Assembly: GCF_000170835.1 (NCBI RefSeq)
Contig: NZ_ABCP01000006.1
Location: 62,001-126,000 of the forward strand
DNA length: 64,000 nucleotides
Direction of reading: 5' to 3'
Source: Marinobacter algicola DG893
GTDB taxonomy: Bacteria > Pseudomonadota > Gammaproteobacteria > Pseudomonadales > Oleiphilaceae
Part shown: positions 42,337-49,691 of the stretch, one piece after another
How the letters are laid out: each line of letters starts with the position of its first letter
How positions within the stretch are numbered: position 1 is the stretch's first letter
Translations under genes and position numbers: made by a program
The notes under the pieces: model-generated
Told to the model about the DNA's origin: nothing
Databases searched by the model: none
The model's input: only the letters and a program-made list of their open reading frames with translations

Positions 42337-43395
42337 ATGCTTAACTGGGACGACGAACCAAACACCCAAACCCGCCCGGCTGCACATGAGGGCCCGGCAC
42401 CGGTCAATGTCGATGACAAACGCGTGATCAATGGCGAAACCGACATCAATCAGCTGGCACCCTTCAAGTATCCCTGGGCCTGGGAATACTTCATGAACGC
42501 CAACAAGAACCACTGGACACCGCTGGATGTGAACATGGCGCAGGACGTTCACGACTACCACCACCGCCTGTCCGCCCCGGAAAAGCACGTGTATGAGAAC
42601 GTGCTGGCGTACCTCACCACCTCCGACATCCTGGCGATGCGCAACATCGGCCTGGCGGTGATGGAGAAAATGAGTGCTCCGGAGTTGCAGATTTACCAGG
42701 CGCGGCAGGTGTACGAGGAAGCCATGCACACCTGGGCCTACCAGCACTGCATTGAAACCCTCAACCTGGACCAGAGCGAGATCTACAATCGCTATCGGGT
42801 GGTCCCCGCTATCAACGGCAAGATCCAGATGGCCAACCGCCGGCTGGATGCCGCCATGCGCTCTGACATGAACCTGCGTGACAAGGACGACCTGCAGGAA
42901 TTCATCATGTCTTACCTGTTCTTCGCAGCGGTATTTGAGGGTGCCTGGTTCTACAACGGTTTCAGCCCGATCTTCGCGTTGCAGCGTCGGGGTCTGATGC
43001 GAGGCACCGGCGAGCAGCTGCAGTACATCCTGCGGGACGAAGCCATGCACTTCTCGTTCGGGCTGAAAGTGGTGAACCAGATCCTGGAAGAGGAAAACAT
43101 CACTCTGGACCCCAAAGCCGTGCGCGATATGTGGGACGAGTCCGAAGCCGCTGAAACCGCTTACGCCAACTACATCCTGCGAGACCCGATCCTGGGTTAC
43201 TCCGCGCAGTACCACAGCGAGCAGTTCCGTTTTGTGGCCAATCGCCGGGCCAGAACCGTGGGCCTGGAAGAACCGTTTCCGGGCGCGAAGAACGTCTCAC
43301 CCTGGCTGGATGAGCAGGCCACCCTGCGTAAGGAGAAGAACTTCTTTGAAACCCGGGTCATCGAGTACCAGACCGGCGCACAATTGGAGTGGTAA
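42337..43395 (+). CDS. nrdB: Class Ia ribonucleoside-diphosphate reductase, beta subunit
   Basis: A 352-residue di-iron protein that houses the tyrosyl radical. Metal-ligand segments are visible in YEEAMHTWAYQHC (Glu and His) and LRDEAMHFSFGL (Glu and His). The radical-transfer C-terminus ends IEYQTGAQLEW. The ATG at 42337 has GAGAGGT upstream; the frame is open to 42271 but that part overlaps nrdA. It shares the nrdA transcript and therefore probably the NrdR and B12 control. Converges with the LysR gene 4 bases downstream. Confidence 0.97.
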   Translation: MLNWDDEPNTQTRPAAHEGPAPVNVDDKRVINGETDINQLAPFKYPWAWEYFMNANKNHWTPLDVNMAQDVHDYHHRLSAPEKHVYENVLAYLTTSDILAMRNIGLAVMEKMSAPELQIYQARQVYEEAMHTWAYQHCIETLNLDQSEIYNRYRVVPAINGKIQMANRRLDAAMRSDMNLRDKDDLQEFIMSYLFFAAVFEGAWFYNGFSPIFALQRRGLMRGTGEQLQYILRDEAMHFSFGLKVVNQILEEENITLDPKAVRDMWDESEAAETAYANYILRDPILGYSAQYHSEQFRFVANRRARTVGLEEPFPGAKNVSPWLDEQATLRKEKNFFETRVIEYQTGAQLEW

Positions 43396-43399
43396 GCCG

Positions 43400-44302
43400 T
43401 CAGGTGGAGACACTTTCCATCAGGCGCTGGCGGAACCAAATATGGGCCGGGTCGTTGTCCATCACCGGTGCCCATAGCAGGTAGACCGGCAACGGGGGGA
43501 CTTCCACCGGAAACGGCAAGGTCTTCAGCCCGAATGCCCGGGCATATTGCTGGGCCAGACGTTCGGGCACCGTGGCAATCATGTCGGAGCGGCTGCAGGT
43601 GGCCAGCATACTGGCGAACTGGGTGACCCTCGCCCCGGTTCTCCGTTGCCAACCCGGTTCGTTGAGGATCTGGTCCAGGGGCAAGCGCCGGTTCCGATCC
43701 GGCAGTACGACGTGTTCGGCGTCCAAAAACTGCTGCTTGCTGCAATCGTCCCACAGATCGGGGTGGTCTTTTCGTGCCACCACTGCAAGCCTTTCCGCCA
43801 GAAGCACTTGCCGCCGTAATCGATCGTTCTCCGTTGCAAAGGCATCCACGGCAAGATCCGCTTCGGCGGTATACAGCCTCTGGGGCATGTCATCGCCAGC
43901 CAGGGCAACCTCCACCACCACATTGGGCGCCTCGCTTCTCAGGCGGGTCAGTAACGTTGGTAACACCACCATTTCGAAATAGTCGTTGCTGAGCACGCGA
44001 AAGCGTCGCTGGCTGGTCCCGGGCACAAAGCGATTGGCCGGGTCCAGCGTGTCCCGCATGGCGCCCAGTTGTTGGCTGAGACTTCTGTGCAGCTCACGGG
44101 CGCGGGGCGTCGGCACCATACCCTGATGGGTACGCACAAACAGGGGATCACCCAGGGTATGACGCAGGCGCTGCAATGCGGCACTGATCGCCGGCTGGCT
44201 CATGCCCAGGGAATCGGCGGCGCGGGAGAGCTGCCCGGCTTCCATTATGGCGTCGAAGACCGGCAGCAGGTTGAGATCGACACTTCGTAAATTCAGTTTC
44301 AT
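43400..44302 (-). CDS. LysR-family transcriptional regulator
   Basis: A 300-residue regulator. The N-terminal helix-turn-helix (about 6-65) reads VDLNLLPVFDAIMEAGQLSR and SQPAISAALQRLRHTLGDPL; the C-terminal effector domain is of the periplasmic-binding-protein type. The LNLLPVFDAIME start is typical of the NodD/LeuO/PnbR-like branch. It is divergent from the fatty-acid-hydroxylase-like gene at 44394 with 91 bases between, the standard arrangement for a LysR regulator and its target. The inducer is unknown. Confidence 0.9.
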   Translation of the reverse strand: MKLNLRSVDLNLLPVFDAIMEAGQLSRAADSLGMSQPAISAALQRLRHTLGDPLFVRTHQGMVPTPRARELHRSLSQQLGAMRDTLDPANRFVPGTSQRRFRVLSNDYFEMVVLPTLLTRLRSEAPNVVVEVALAGDDMPQRLYTAEADLAVDAFATENDRLRRQVLLAERLAVVARKDHPDLWDDCSKQQFLDAEHVVLPDRNRRLPLDQILNEPGWQRRTGARVTQFASMLATCSRSDMIATVPERLAQQYARAFGLKTLPFPVEVPPLPVYLLWAPVMDNDPAHIWFRQRLMESVST

Positions 44303-44393
44303 GGATAATACTTATAGCAAATATTGAATAGAAAAATATAGCTCTCCCCAGTAGCGTCAGAAGACGTACAAACCCTCGTCTCGGAGAACAATA

Positions 44394-45266
44394 ATGGATG
44401 ATCAGAAACTGACGATGCTGGTTACGGCTTTTATTGTGGTCACTGCCCTCTGGGAGGTGCTAAGCGGCCGTACCCGTGACGGCCGAAAGAACAAGCAGGA
44501 CTGGCGCATGGCGTTCCTGGCCACGTTCATGATGGTGGCCGTGCAGCGGCCGCTGGTGCTGCTATTGCTGACGCTTGGCCTGTCAACGTTGCTTCCCGGC
44601 AGCGCCGGTTCACTGGCCTGGCTCGAGCAGTCGTATTTCTGGCCCACATTGATTGTGTTTTTCTGCGTGGAGGAGTTTATCCACGGCAGTTTCCACCTGT
44701 TTGCCCACCGGCGCCGACCCAATAACCGTGTTCTGCAATGGGTTCAGGCGTTTTACAAGATGAGCCACCGCCCGCACCACATGTCGGGGGGCCAGGACAA
44801 CAAGGGCCAATTGACGGTAACGCAGACCTTCGTCAACGGCTGGGCCTGGTGGTTGATCATGCCCAATTACACCTTTCAATTGCTGTGCCTCTATCTGGGG
44901 CTGGTAGAGGTGTTCCTGATTGCCACCGCCTTCAAGGGTCTATGGGCGGCCCATACTCATGTGAACTGGAACTATGACCTGTACTTCCACAACCACCGCT
45001 GGGCCTGGGTGCGCAGGACCATGTGGGCACTGGCGCACATTCTGGTGTTTCCCACTCAGCATCACCATCATCATGCCCGCGGGCCCAATTCAGCGAAGAA
45101 TGTGACCTCCACACTGGCGATCTACGATTGGCTGGTGTTTGGCACCCTCGCCATTGAAACCAGCAAACCCAAGGTCTACGGCTGGCGCCAGAAAGAGCAG
45201 GAGGCGAACAGTGTGCTGAAACGCTATTTCTGCTGGGATGTCCGCTCTTACGTGCCAAAAACCTAG
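44394..45266 (+). CDS. Membrane fatty-acid hydroxylase / sterol desaturase superfamily protein
   Basis: A 290-residue membrane protein with several hydrophobic segments and the His clusters of the di-iron hydroxylase/desaturase superfamily: HGSFH (H97, H101) plus H105, HRPHH (H125, H128, H129), HTH (H187, H189) and a run of five His at 223-227. These would bind two irons used to oxidise a lipid. Members act on sterols, fatty acids, carotenoids or alkylglycerols; sequence alone does not choose. It is divergent from a LysR gene and so probably inducible. The following gene is separated by a promoter-like motif. Confidence 0.75.
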   Translation: MDDQKLTMLVTAFIVVTALWEVLSGRTRDGRKNKQDWRMAFLATFMMVAVQRPLVLLLLTLGLSTLLPGSAGSLAWLEQSYFWPTLIVFFCVEEFIHGSFHLFAHRRRPNNRVLQWVQAFYKMSHRPHHMSGGQDNKGQLTVTQTFVNGWAWWLIMPNYTFQLLCLYLGLVEVFLIATAFKGLWAAHTHVNWNYDLYFHNHRWAWVRRTMWALAHILVFPTQHHHHHARGPNSAKNVTSTLAIYDWLVFGTLAIETSKPKVYGWRQKEQEANSVLKRYFCWDVRSYVPKT

Positions 45267-45281
45267 ACGGTGAATTTTTTT

Positions 45282-45306
45282 GGAATAAACACCAGGCTCA
45301 GCCGTC
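45282..45306 (+). promoter_or_regulatory. ECF-type promoter candidate before the alanine-rich protein gene
   Basis: GGAATAA (45282-45288), 14 bases, then CGTC (45303-45306), 48 bases before the start codon. The same pattern with identical spacing precedes the ECF sigma gene and, on the other strand, the subtilase gene. Confidence 0.55.
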
Positions 45307-45353
45307 TCCCTGATGAAAGCCACCCGAAACGGGTAAATCAGGAGGACGTAACC

Positions 45354-45866
45354 ATGAAAAAGCACGTACTGACACTCGCAATCTGTTCCATCCTTTCCAC
45401 CGGCGCTTTCGCCGCTGAAGGGTCTGGCTCGGCCAATGCCAACGCGCAGGCTGAGACCAACATGAGTGCGGAAGCCAGCACCCGCAACGGTGTTTCCGCG
45501 AACGGTGGTGCCTCTGCAAGCGCAGAGGGCAGTGTCAACGGCGAAGCCGCTCGAGACGAAGCTGCCGACCAACGCCAGGCGGCCAGCGAAGAAGCCCGCG
45601 GAAGGGCCAATCAGGCGGTCAGCGCCGGTGTCGAAACTGGCGAGAAAGTGCGAGCAACCGCTGATGCCACAGCGGATACAGCTCGCGATGAAGCCGGTGA
45701 GAAGCGTGAACAGGCGCAAGAGCGCATGAATGAGGCTCGAAATGCCGAGATTCGCGCTGAAACCAATCAGCAGATCGGAACGTCTGTATCTGAGAGCGTC
45801 CGGAGTGAAGTGCAGAACACCGTCAAGGGGACCGTGAAAGGGTCCGGCAGTGGCGGCCTACTGTAA
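45354..45866 (+). CDS. Exported alanine-rich low-complexity protein
   Basis: A 170-residue protein of unknown function. It has a clear signal peptide (MKKHVLTLAICSILSTGAFA, cut near residue 20). The mature part is rich in Ala, Ser, Asn, Glu and Arg: first a Ser/Asn/Gly-rich stretch with SANANAQAETNMSAEAS, then a charged region likely to form helices or coiled coil (about 65-145) and a Gly/Ser end. No Cys and no membrane helix after the signal, so it is probably periplasmic or secreted. The ATG at 45354 has AGGAGG upstream. It is followed by a strong terminator and preceded by the ECF-like promoter motif, so it may be a target of the sigma factor encoded 3 kb away. Confidence 0.75.
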   Translation: MKKHVLTLAICSILSTGAFAAEGSGSANANAQAETNMSAEASTRNGVSANGGASASAEGSVNGEAARDEAADQRQAASEEARGRANQAVSAGVETGEKVRATADATADTARDEAGEKREQAQERMNEARNAEIRAETNQQIGTSVSESVRSEVQNTVKGTVKGSGSGGLL

Positions 45867-45882
45867 CAATTCCTCGAGACTC

Positions 45883-45910
45883 GCCGGGCCCTATGGCCCG
45901 GCTTTCTTTT
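45883..45910 (+). terminator. Intrinsic terminator after the alanine-rich protein gene
   Basis: GCCGGGCC and GGCCCGGC form a perfect 8-bp stem around CTAT, followed by TTTCTTTT. It separates the alanine-rich gene from the barrel gene, which would then depend on read-through or its own promoter. Confidence 0.85.
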
Positions 45911-45935
45911 GGACGCCCAACTTAAAGGAGCAGAC

Positions 45936-46904
45936 ATGCAGCTGATTCCACGTATTCTGACATTGCCGCTGGCCATTGGCCTGGCGTCACCGGCATTGAT
46001 GGTTCAGGCGCAGGAGAAAGCGTCGGCGACGGGATATCTTGAAGGCGGTTATGAGCACGACAGCAACGTGACCGTGGACGAACTGAATACGTCCGCCGAT
46101 GAGAGCGATCAGGCCTGGGTTTTTGATGCCGGTCTGGAAGGTATCCTGAAACCCACCGAGCGATTAAACGTGACACTCGGCTATTCGCTCTCGGGCAGAC
46201 GGTACCAGAATCTTGATGAGTTCGATCAAAACATTCACCTGCTGTCGGCCGATGTCAGCTATGACTTCGACCCGGTGACCGTTGGCACCAGTTATCACTA
46301 TTCCCACGCAACCCTGGGGTCAGACCCGTTCCTTGATTTCCGGCGTGCCAGTGTCTACCTGGGCAGCCTGCTCGCGGAGGACGTTTATCTGCGGGGCAGC
46401 CTGCAGGACAAGCGCAAGGAATTCGATGACAACGATGCACGGGATGCCGAGATAAAAGGCGCCAGCCTGGATGCGTTCTTCTTTTTCAACCAGGCCCAGA
46501 GCCACTTTCTAATCGGCCTCGACGGTGATCGCGAAGATGCGGAGGCGAAAGCCTACGACAACGACCTGTTTCGGGTTCGGGTAGCGCTGGTGCATCGGTT
46601 TACCCTGGCCGGCGAGGAAAACCGGTTGCGGTTTGGCTGGCGCTATGAGGACAGGGAATACGAAGAGGTGACTGTCACCAGCACCGATCCGGTTCTGACG
46701 GACCCTCTGACCGGCGACCTTACCGAACGCTCGAGCAATGAGCGGGCGGACAAAGCCCGTATTCTGGAGGCCAGCTGGCGGATCGGGCTTAACGAGGTAT
46801 TCAGTGTTGAGCCCAGTGTTTCCTGGGGCCAGTATACCTCGAACGTGGATTCCGCCGATTACGACAAGACGGTGGCGGGGGTGACGCTCCGGGCGGATTT
46901 CTGA
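45936..46904 (+). CDS. Outer-membrane beta-barrel protein of unknown function
   Basis: A 322-residue protein with a signal peptide (about 1-27, ending VQA) and alternating strands to a C-terminal Phe (VTLRADF), the signal for outer-membrane barrel assembly. The N-terminal strand GYLEGGYEHDSNVTV recalls the EYDSN-type start of Slam-like and other porin barrels, but no N-terminal TPR region is present and I cannot assign a family. The ATG at 45936 has AAGGAG 6 bases upstream. It converges with the subtilase gene (10-base gap). Context suggests a role in the same envelope system. Confidence 0.7.
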   Translation: MQLIPRILTLPLAIGLASPALMVQAQEKASATGYLEGGYEHDSNVTVDELNTSADESDQAWVFDAGLEGILKPTERLNVTLGYSLSGRRYQNLDEFDQNIHLLSADVSYDFDPVTVGTSYHYSHATLGSDPFLDFRRASVYLGSLLAEDVYLRGSLQDKRKEFDDNDARDAEIKGASLDAFFFFNQAQSHFLIGLDGDREDAEAKAYDNDLFRVRVALVHRFTLAGEENRLRFGWRYEDREYEEVTVTSTDPVLTDPLTGDLTERSSNERADKARILEASWRIGLNEVFSVEPSVSWGQYTSNVDSADYDKTVAGVTLRADF

Positions 46905-46914
46905 AACCCGGCAG

Positions 46915-48249
46915 TCAGAAATCCAGAAAGCCGTGACCGAATTCGGTGTCCCGGCCAGGACGGCCAAGATCCTTCGCTGCATTGATCAGGGCACCAACGG
47001 CCTTGTCTTCCGAAAGTTCGTTACGTTGGCAGGCCAGTGCAGCGGCAACCACCGGCGACGCCAGCGAGGTGCCGCTGTCTGCAACCATGCCGGCATCTGG
47101 GTGTGCTACCGGAACGGTGACGCCGCTGCTGGCAAACATCACCTGTTCACCCCGATTGGCCCAGCGGTAGAGCTTCCCGGAACGGTCCGCCGCCGTCACA
47201 CCGATCACTTCCGTGTAGGCGGCCGGATATAATGGCGGGGCAGAGGGCCCTTGATTGCCGACCGCCGCAACCATCAGCACGCCGCGCTCCCTGAGGCGGC
47301 TCACCGCCGCAGCGAGAAGCTGGTTGTCCGGGCCGGTCAGGCTGATGTTGATAACCGACAAATCCTGACCGGCCAGCCAGTTCAGGCCCTCCAGTAAATG
47401 GCCAAGTGTGGCGCCTGAGAGGGTGCGATCCCGGTCATAGAACACCGAGGCATTGAAGATCGTAGCCTGCGGCAGCCGGGCAGGCCATTGCCCAGGCCGG
47501 TTGCCCACCAGCAGGCTGGCGACGGCCGTGCCATGAATTGCCGGCTCAGTCAGTGTTCCGTCCACTTCCGCCAATGCCAGAAAACGCTCCTGCACAACTT
47601 GTGCACTTTCAAATACCCGATGGTCTGTGGCAATCGACGTATCCACCATTCCAACGCGAACCGGGGCGGTGCAGAGGCTACGCCACTGTGGCACATTGGT
47701 CTCTGACAGGGGCTCTTTCGCATCCATTTGCGGAGCATAGATATGGTTGCGGTCCAGTCGATCCGCGAGTTCTGGTAGGGCGTCCTGTAGGGCATTATGG
47801 GAATCCAGCTCGGCAGTGACCCGGAACCGCACCACGGTCATTCCCAGGCCGGTCAGCTCTCGGCGTTCGAGAACTGTGATCCCCGGCTGGTCAAGGCGGG
47901 CGAGTTCCGCACCGGTACCGGTCACCAGCCACTGACCTTCCACGGCACGGAAACCGTCGTCCAGTTGGATATCATTGAACGCTTTTTGTCCCTGACGCGT
48001 GAGAATGGAAAGGACCGATGGTAACACTTCGAGCGGTTCCATGAGCTCTGTGGCCTGTGTGTTGATCTGCTTCTCAAGGCGACGGTCCATGGCCTGCTCC
48101 ACCATGCGCTGTGTCTTCTGTTCAACCTGGCGGGTTATCGGGTCTATCTGGCCGCTGGTTACGTCACCGACACCGATGGACAAGGCCGGTGCGGAAAGCG
48201 TGCAAAGAGCGATTGCAGGGAACAAGTGTCTCAAGAGAAAAGGTTTCAT
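46915..48249 (-). CDS. Exported S8 (subtilisin-like) serine peptidase
   Basis: A 444-residue protein: signal peptide (about 1-24), an N-terminal propeptide-like region (25-190) and a subtilase domain with the catalytic triad Asp203 (VGMVDTS), His239 (HGTAVASLLVG) and Ser395 (SGTSLASPV), plus the oxyanion Asn332 (GNQGP). It should be an active protease in the periplasm or outside the cell. I chose the ATG at 48249 because the ECF-like promoter at 48287-48311 lies just upstream; the longer frame to 48288 would start inside that promoter. It is divergent from the ECF sigma gene and may process a partner from the same locus; that is inference. Confidence 0.88.
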   Translation of the reverse strand: MKPFLLRHLFPAIALCTLSAPALSIGVGDVTSGQIDPITRQVEQKTQRMVEQAMDRRLEKQINTQATELMEPLEVLPSVLSILTRQGQKAFNDIQLDDGFRAVEGQWLVTGTGAELARLDQPGITVLERRELTGLGMTVVRFRVTAELDSHNALQDALPELADRLDRNHIYAPQMDAKEPLSETNVPQWRSLCTAPVRVGMVDTSIATDHRVFESAQVVQERFLALAEVDGTLTEPAIHGTAVASLLVGNRPGQWPARLPQATIFNASVFYDRDRTLSGATLGHLLEGLNWLAGQDLSVINISLTGPDNQLLAAAVSRLRERGVLMVAAVGNQGPSAPPLYPAAYTEVIGVTAADRSGKLYRWANRGEQVMFASSGVTVPVAHPDAGMVADSGTSLASPVVAAALACQRNELSEDKAVGALINAAKDLGRPGRDTEFGHGFLDF

Positions 48250-48286
48250 CGTGCCCGTCCGATTAAAGATGTGTGTCATACGATAC

Positions 48287-48311
48287 AACGGCCCGGCGGA
48301 AAAAAAATTCC
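48287..48311 (-). promoter_or_regulatory. ECF-type promoter candidate for the subtilase gene
   Basis: On the minus strand GGAATTT (48311-48305), 14 bases, then CGTT (48290-48287), 37 bases before the start codon. It lies back to back with the sigma-gene promoter, with 9 bases between the two -35 boxes. Confidence 0.55.
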
Positions 48312-48320
48312 TTCGTTCAT

Positions 48321-48347
48321 GGAATAAATCGGTTTCACGACCGTTTT
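48321..48347 (+). promoter_or_regulatory. ECF-type promoter candidate for the sigma/anti-sigma operon
   Basis: GGAATAA (48321-48327), 14 bases, then CGTTTT (48342-48347), 29 bases before the sigma start. Self-activation of this kind is usual for ECF sigma operons. Confidence 0.6.
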
Positions 48348-48376
48348 ACCGATAACTCCTTTGGAAATGGAAGGCT

Positions 48377-48868
48377 ATGAAAGAGGAAATCACCGAACTA
48401 TTACCAAGGCTCCGACGATTCGCTTACTCGTTGACCGGCTCCCTGTCAGACGCCGACGACCTGCTGCAGAATACGGTGGAGCGCTTGCTGACCAGGGACA
48501 TGCCGGACGACGCCGACCTTACCAAGTGGGCGTTCCGGGTTTGCCGCAATGTCTGGATAGACGAGTGCCGAGCGCGCAAGGTTCGGCGGGACGCAGCGGA
48601 ACACCCGGAGCTGACGGATGGCCAGGTGATCAATGGCGAGCACCAGACCACCAAAGAGATAGAGTGGCACCGGGTGGACGCTGCGATGGCAAAGCTGCCA
48701 CAGGACCAGCGCCAGATCATCTCCCTGGTGGCGATCCAGGGCATGCCCTACAAAATCGTGGCTGAAATCCTGGAGGTGCCCAAGGGTACGGTGATGAGCC
48801 GGCTGGCCCGAGCCAGGGCGGCATTGAGTGAGGCCCTGACGCCTGCAACCATGAGGACCGATTCGTGA
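48377..48868 (+). CDS. ECF-family RNA polymerase sigma factor
   Basis: A 163-residue sigma factor with only regions 2 and 4. Region 2 (about 8-70) contains SDADDLLQNTVERLL and KWAFRVCRNVWIDECR; region 4 (about 100-155) contains LPQDQRQIISLVAIQGMPYK and VPKGTVMSRLARARAAL. Such factors redirect RNA polymerase to a small regulon and are held inactive by an anti-sigma factor, here encoded by the next gene, which overlaps by four bases (GTGA). A promoter-like motif upstream suggests autoregulation. Confidence 0.92.
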   Translation: MKEEITELLPRLRRFAYSLTGSLSDADDLLQNTVERLLTRDMPDDADLTKWAFRVCRNVWIDECRARKVRRDAAEHPELTDGQVINGEHQTTKEIEWHRVDAAMAKLPQDQRQIISLVAIQGMPYKIVAEILEVPKGTVMSRLARARAALSEALTPATMRTDS

Positions 48869-49590
48869 AGATGACTGATGAAACCCTGTCGGCTTTCCTC
48901 GATAACGAATTGACCGACGCGGAGATGGAAGCGGTTCGAGACCAGCTCGAGAAAGACCCGACGCTGGCCGATCGACTGGCCGAGATGGCGTCCGTGGATG
49001 CCGAGCTGCAGGCCCATTACGGCTCGATTGATGACCGTCCCATGCCGGCTTCGATTACCCAAATGCTGGAGGAAAAGGCCTCCCGGAGTGCTGCGCCCGC
49101 GCAGGACAATGTGGTCACCTTTCCGTGGTGGCGCAGGCTGCCCGGCCACACGGGTAAAGCGATCGCCGCCGCTATCATCGCGGGGGTGGCGCTGACGCAA
49201 TGGCTGACGGTGGCAACGGACGGCGATCCGATGTCGCCCGCGGTGGCGAACGTTCTGGATAGCCAGCCCAGTGGCGAGGTTTACCAGGTTAATGACGAGG
49301 CGAGCATGACGCCGAGACTGACGTTCCAGAGCCAGGCAGGCCAATGGTGCCGCCAGTTTCGCCTGGAGACACAAACCTCCGCGTCGGAGCGAATTGCCTG
49401 TCGCACCGGCATGGGCTCCTGGGAGCAGGTGGCTACGGCCGAAGCGGAGCCCTCTCTGGCACCTGATGTATACCGGACGGCGAGCGGTGGCAGTGTGCTT
49501 GACGAGGAATTGGACCGGATGATGGCCAAGCCCGCCATCGGGCCCGACCAGGAGCGTGCGTTGCTTGAACAGCAGTGGAGTCGTAATTAA
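48865..49590 (+). CDS. Membrane anti-sigma factor
   Basis: A 241-residue protein with a cytoplasmic N-terminal part starting DETLSAFLDNELTDAEME, typical of anti-sigma domains, one membrane helix (about 97-115) and a periplasmic domain of about 120 residues containing two Cys (about 172 and 184). The N-terminal part lacks the HxxxCxxC zinc motif, so it is of the zinc-free RseA-like class. The GTG start overlaps the sigma stop. A periplasmic signal, perhaps proteolysis, would release the sigma factor. Confidence 0.85.
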   Translation: MKMTDETLSAFLDNELTDAEMEAVRDQLEKDPTLADRLAEMASVDAELQAHYGSIDDRPMPASITQMLEEKASRSAAPAQDNVVTFPWWRRLPGHTGKAIAAAIIAGVALTQWLTVATDGDPMSPAVANVLDSQPSGEVYQVNDEASMTPRLTFQSQAGQWCRQFRLETQTSASERIACRTGMGSWEQVATAEAEPSLAPDVYRTASGGSVLDEELDRMMAKPAIGPDQERALLEQQWSRN

Positions 49591-49691
49591 AAGTCCTGCG
49601 TCACAGAGGTTTGCGGTTCCGGTGGATGGCAACACGGGGGAATCCAGCTAGTATCAAGGTGTTTATCCTTCGCTGAACTGATGGGGCCGTA

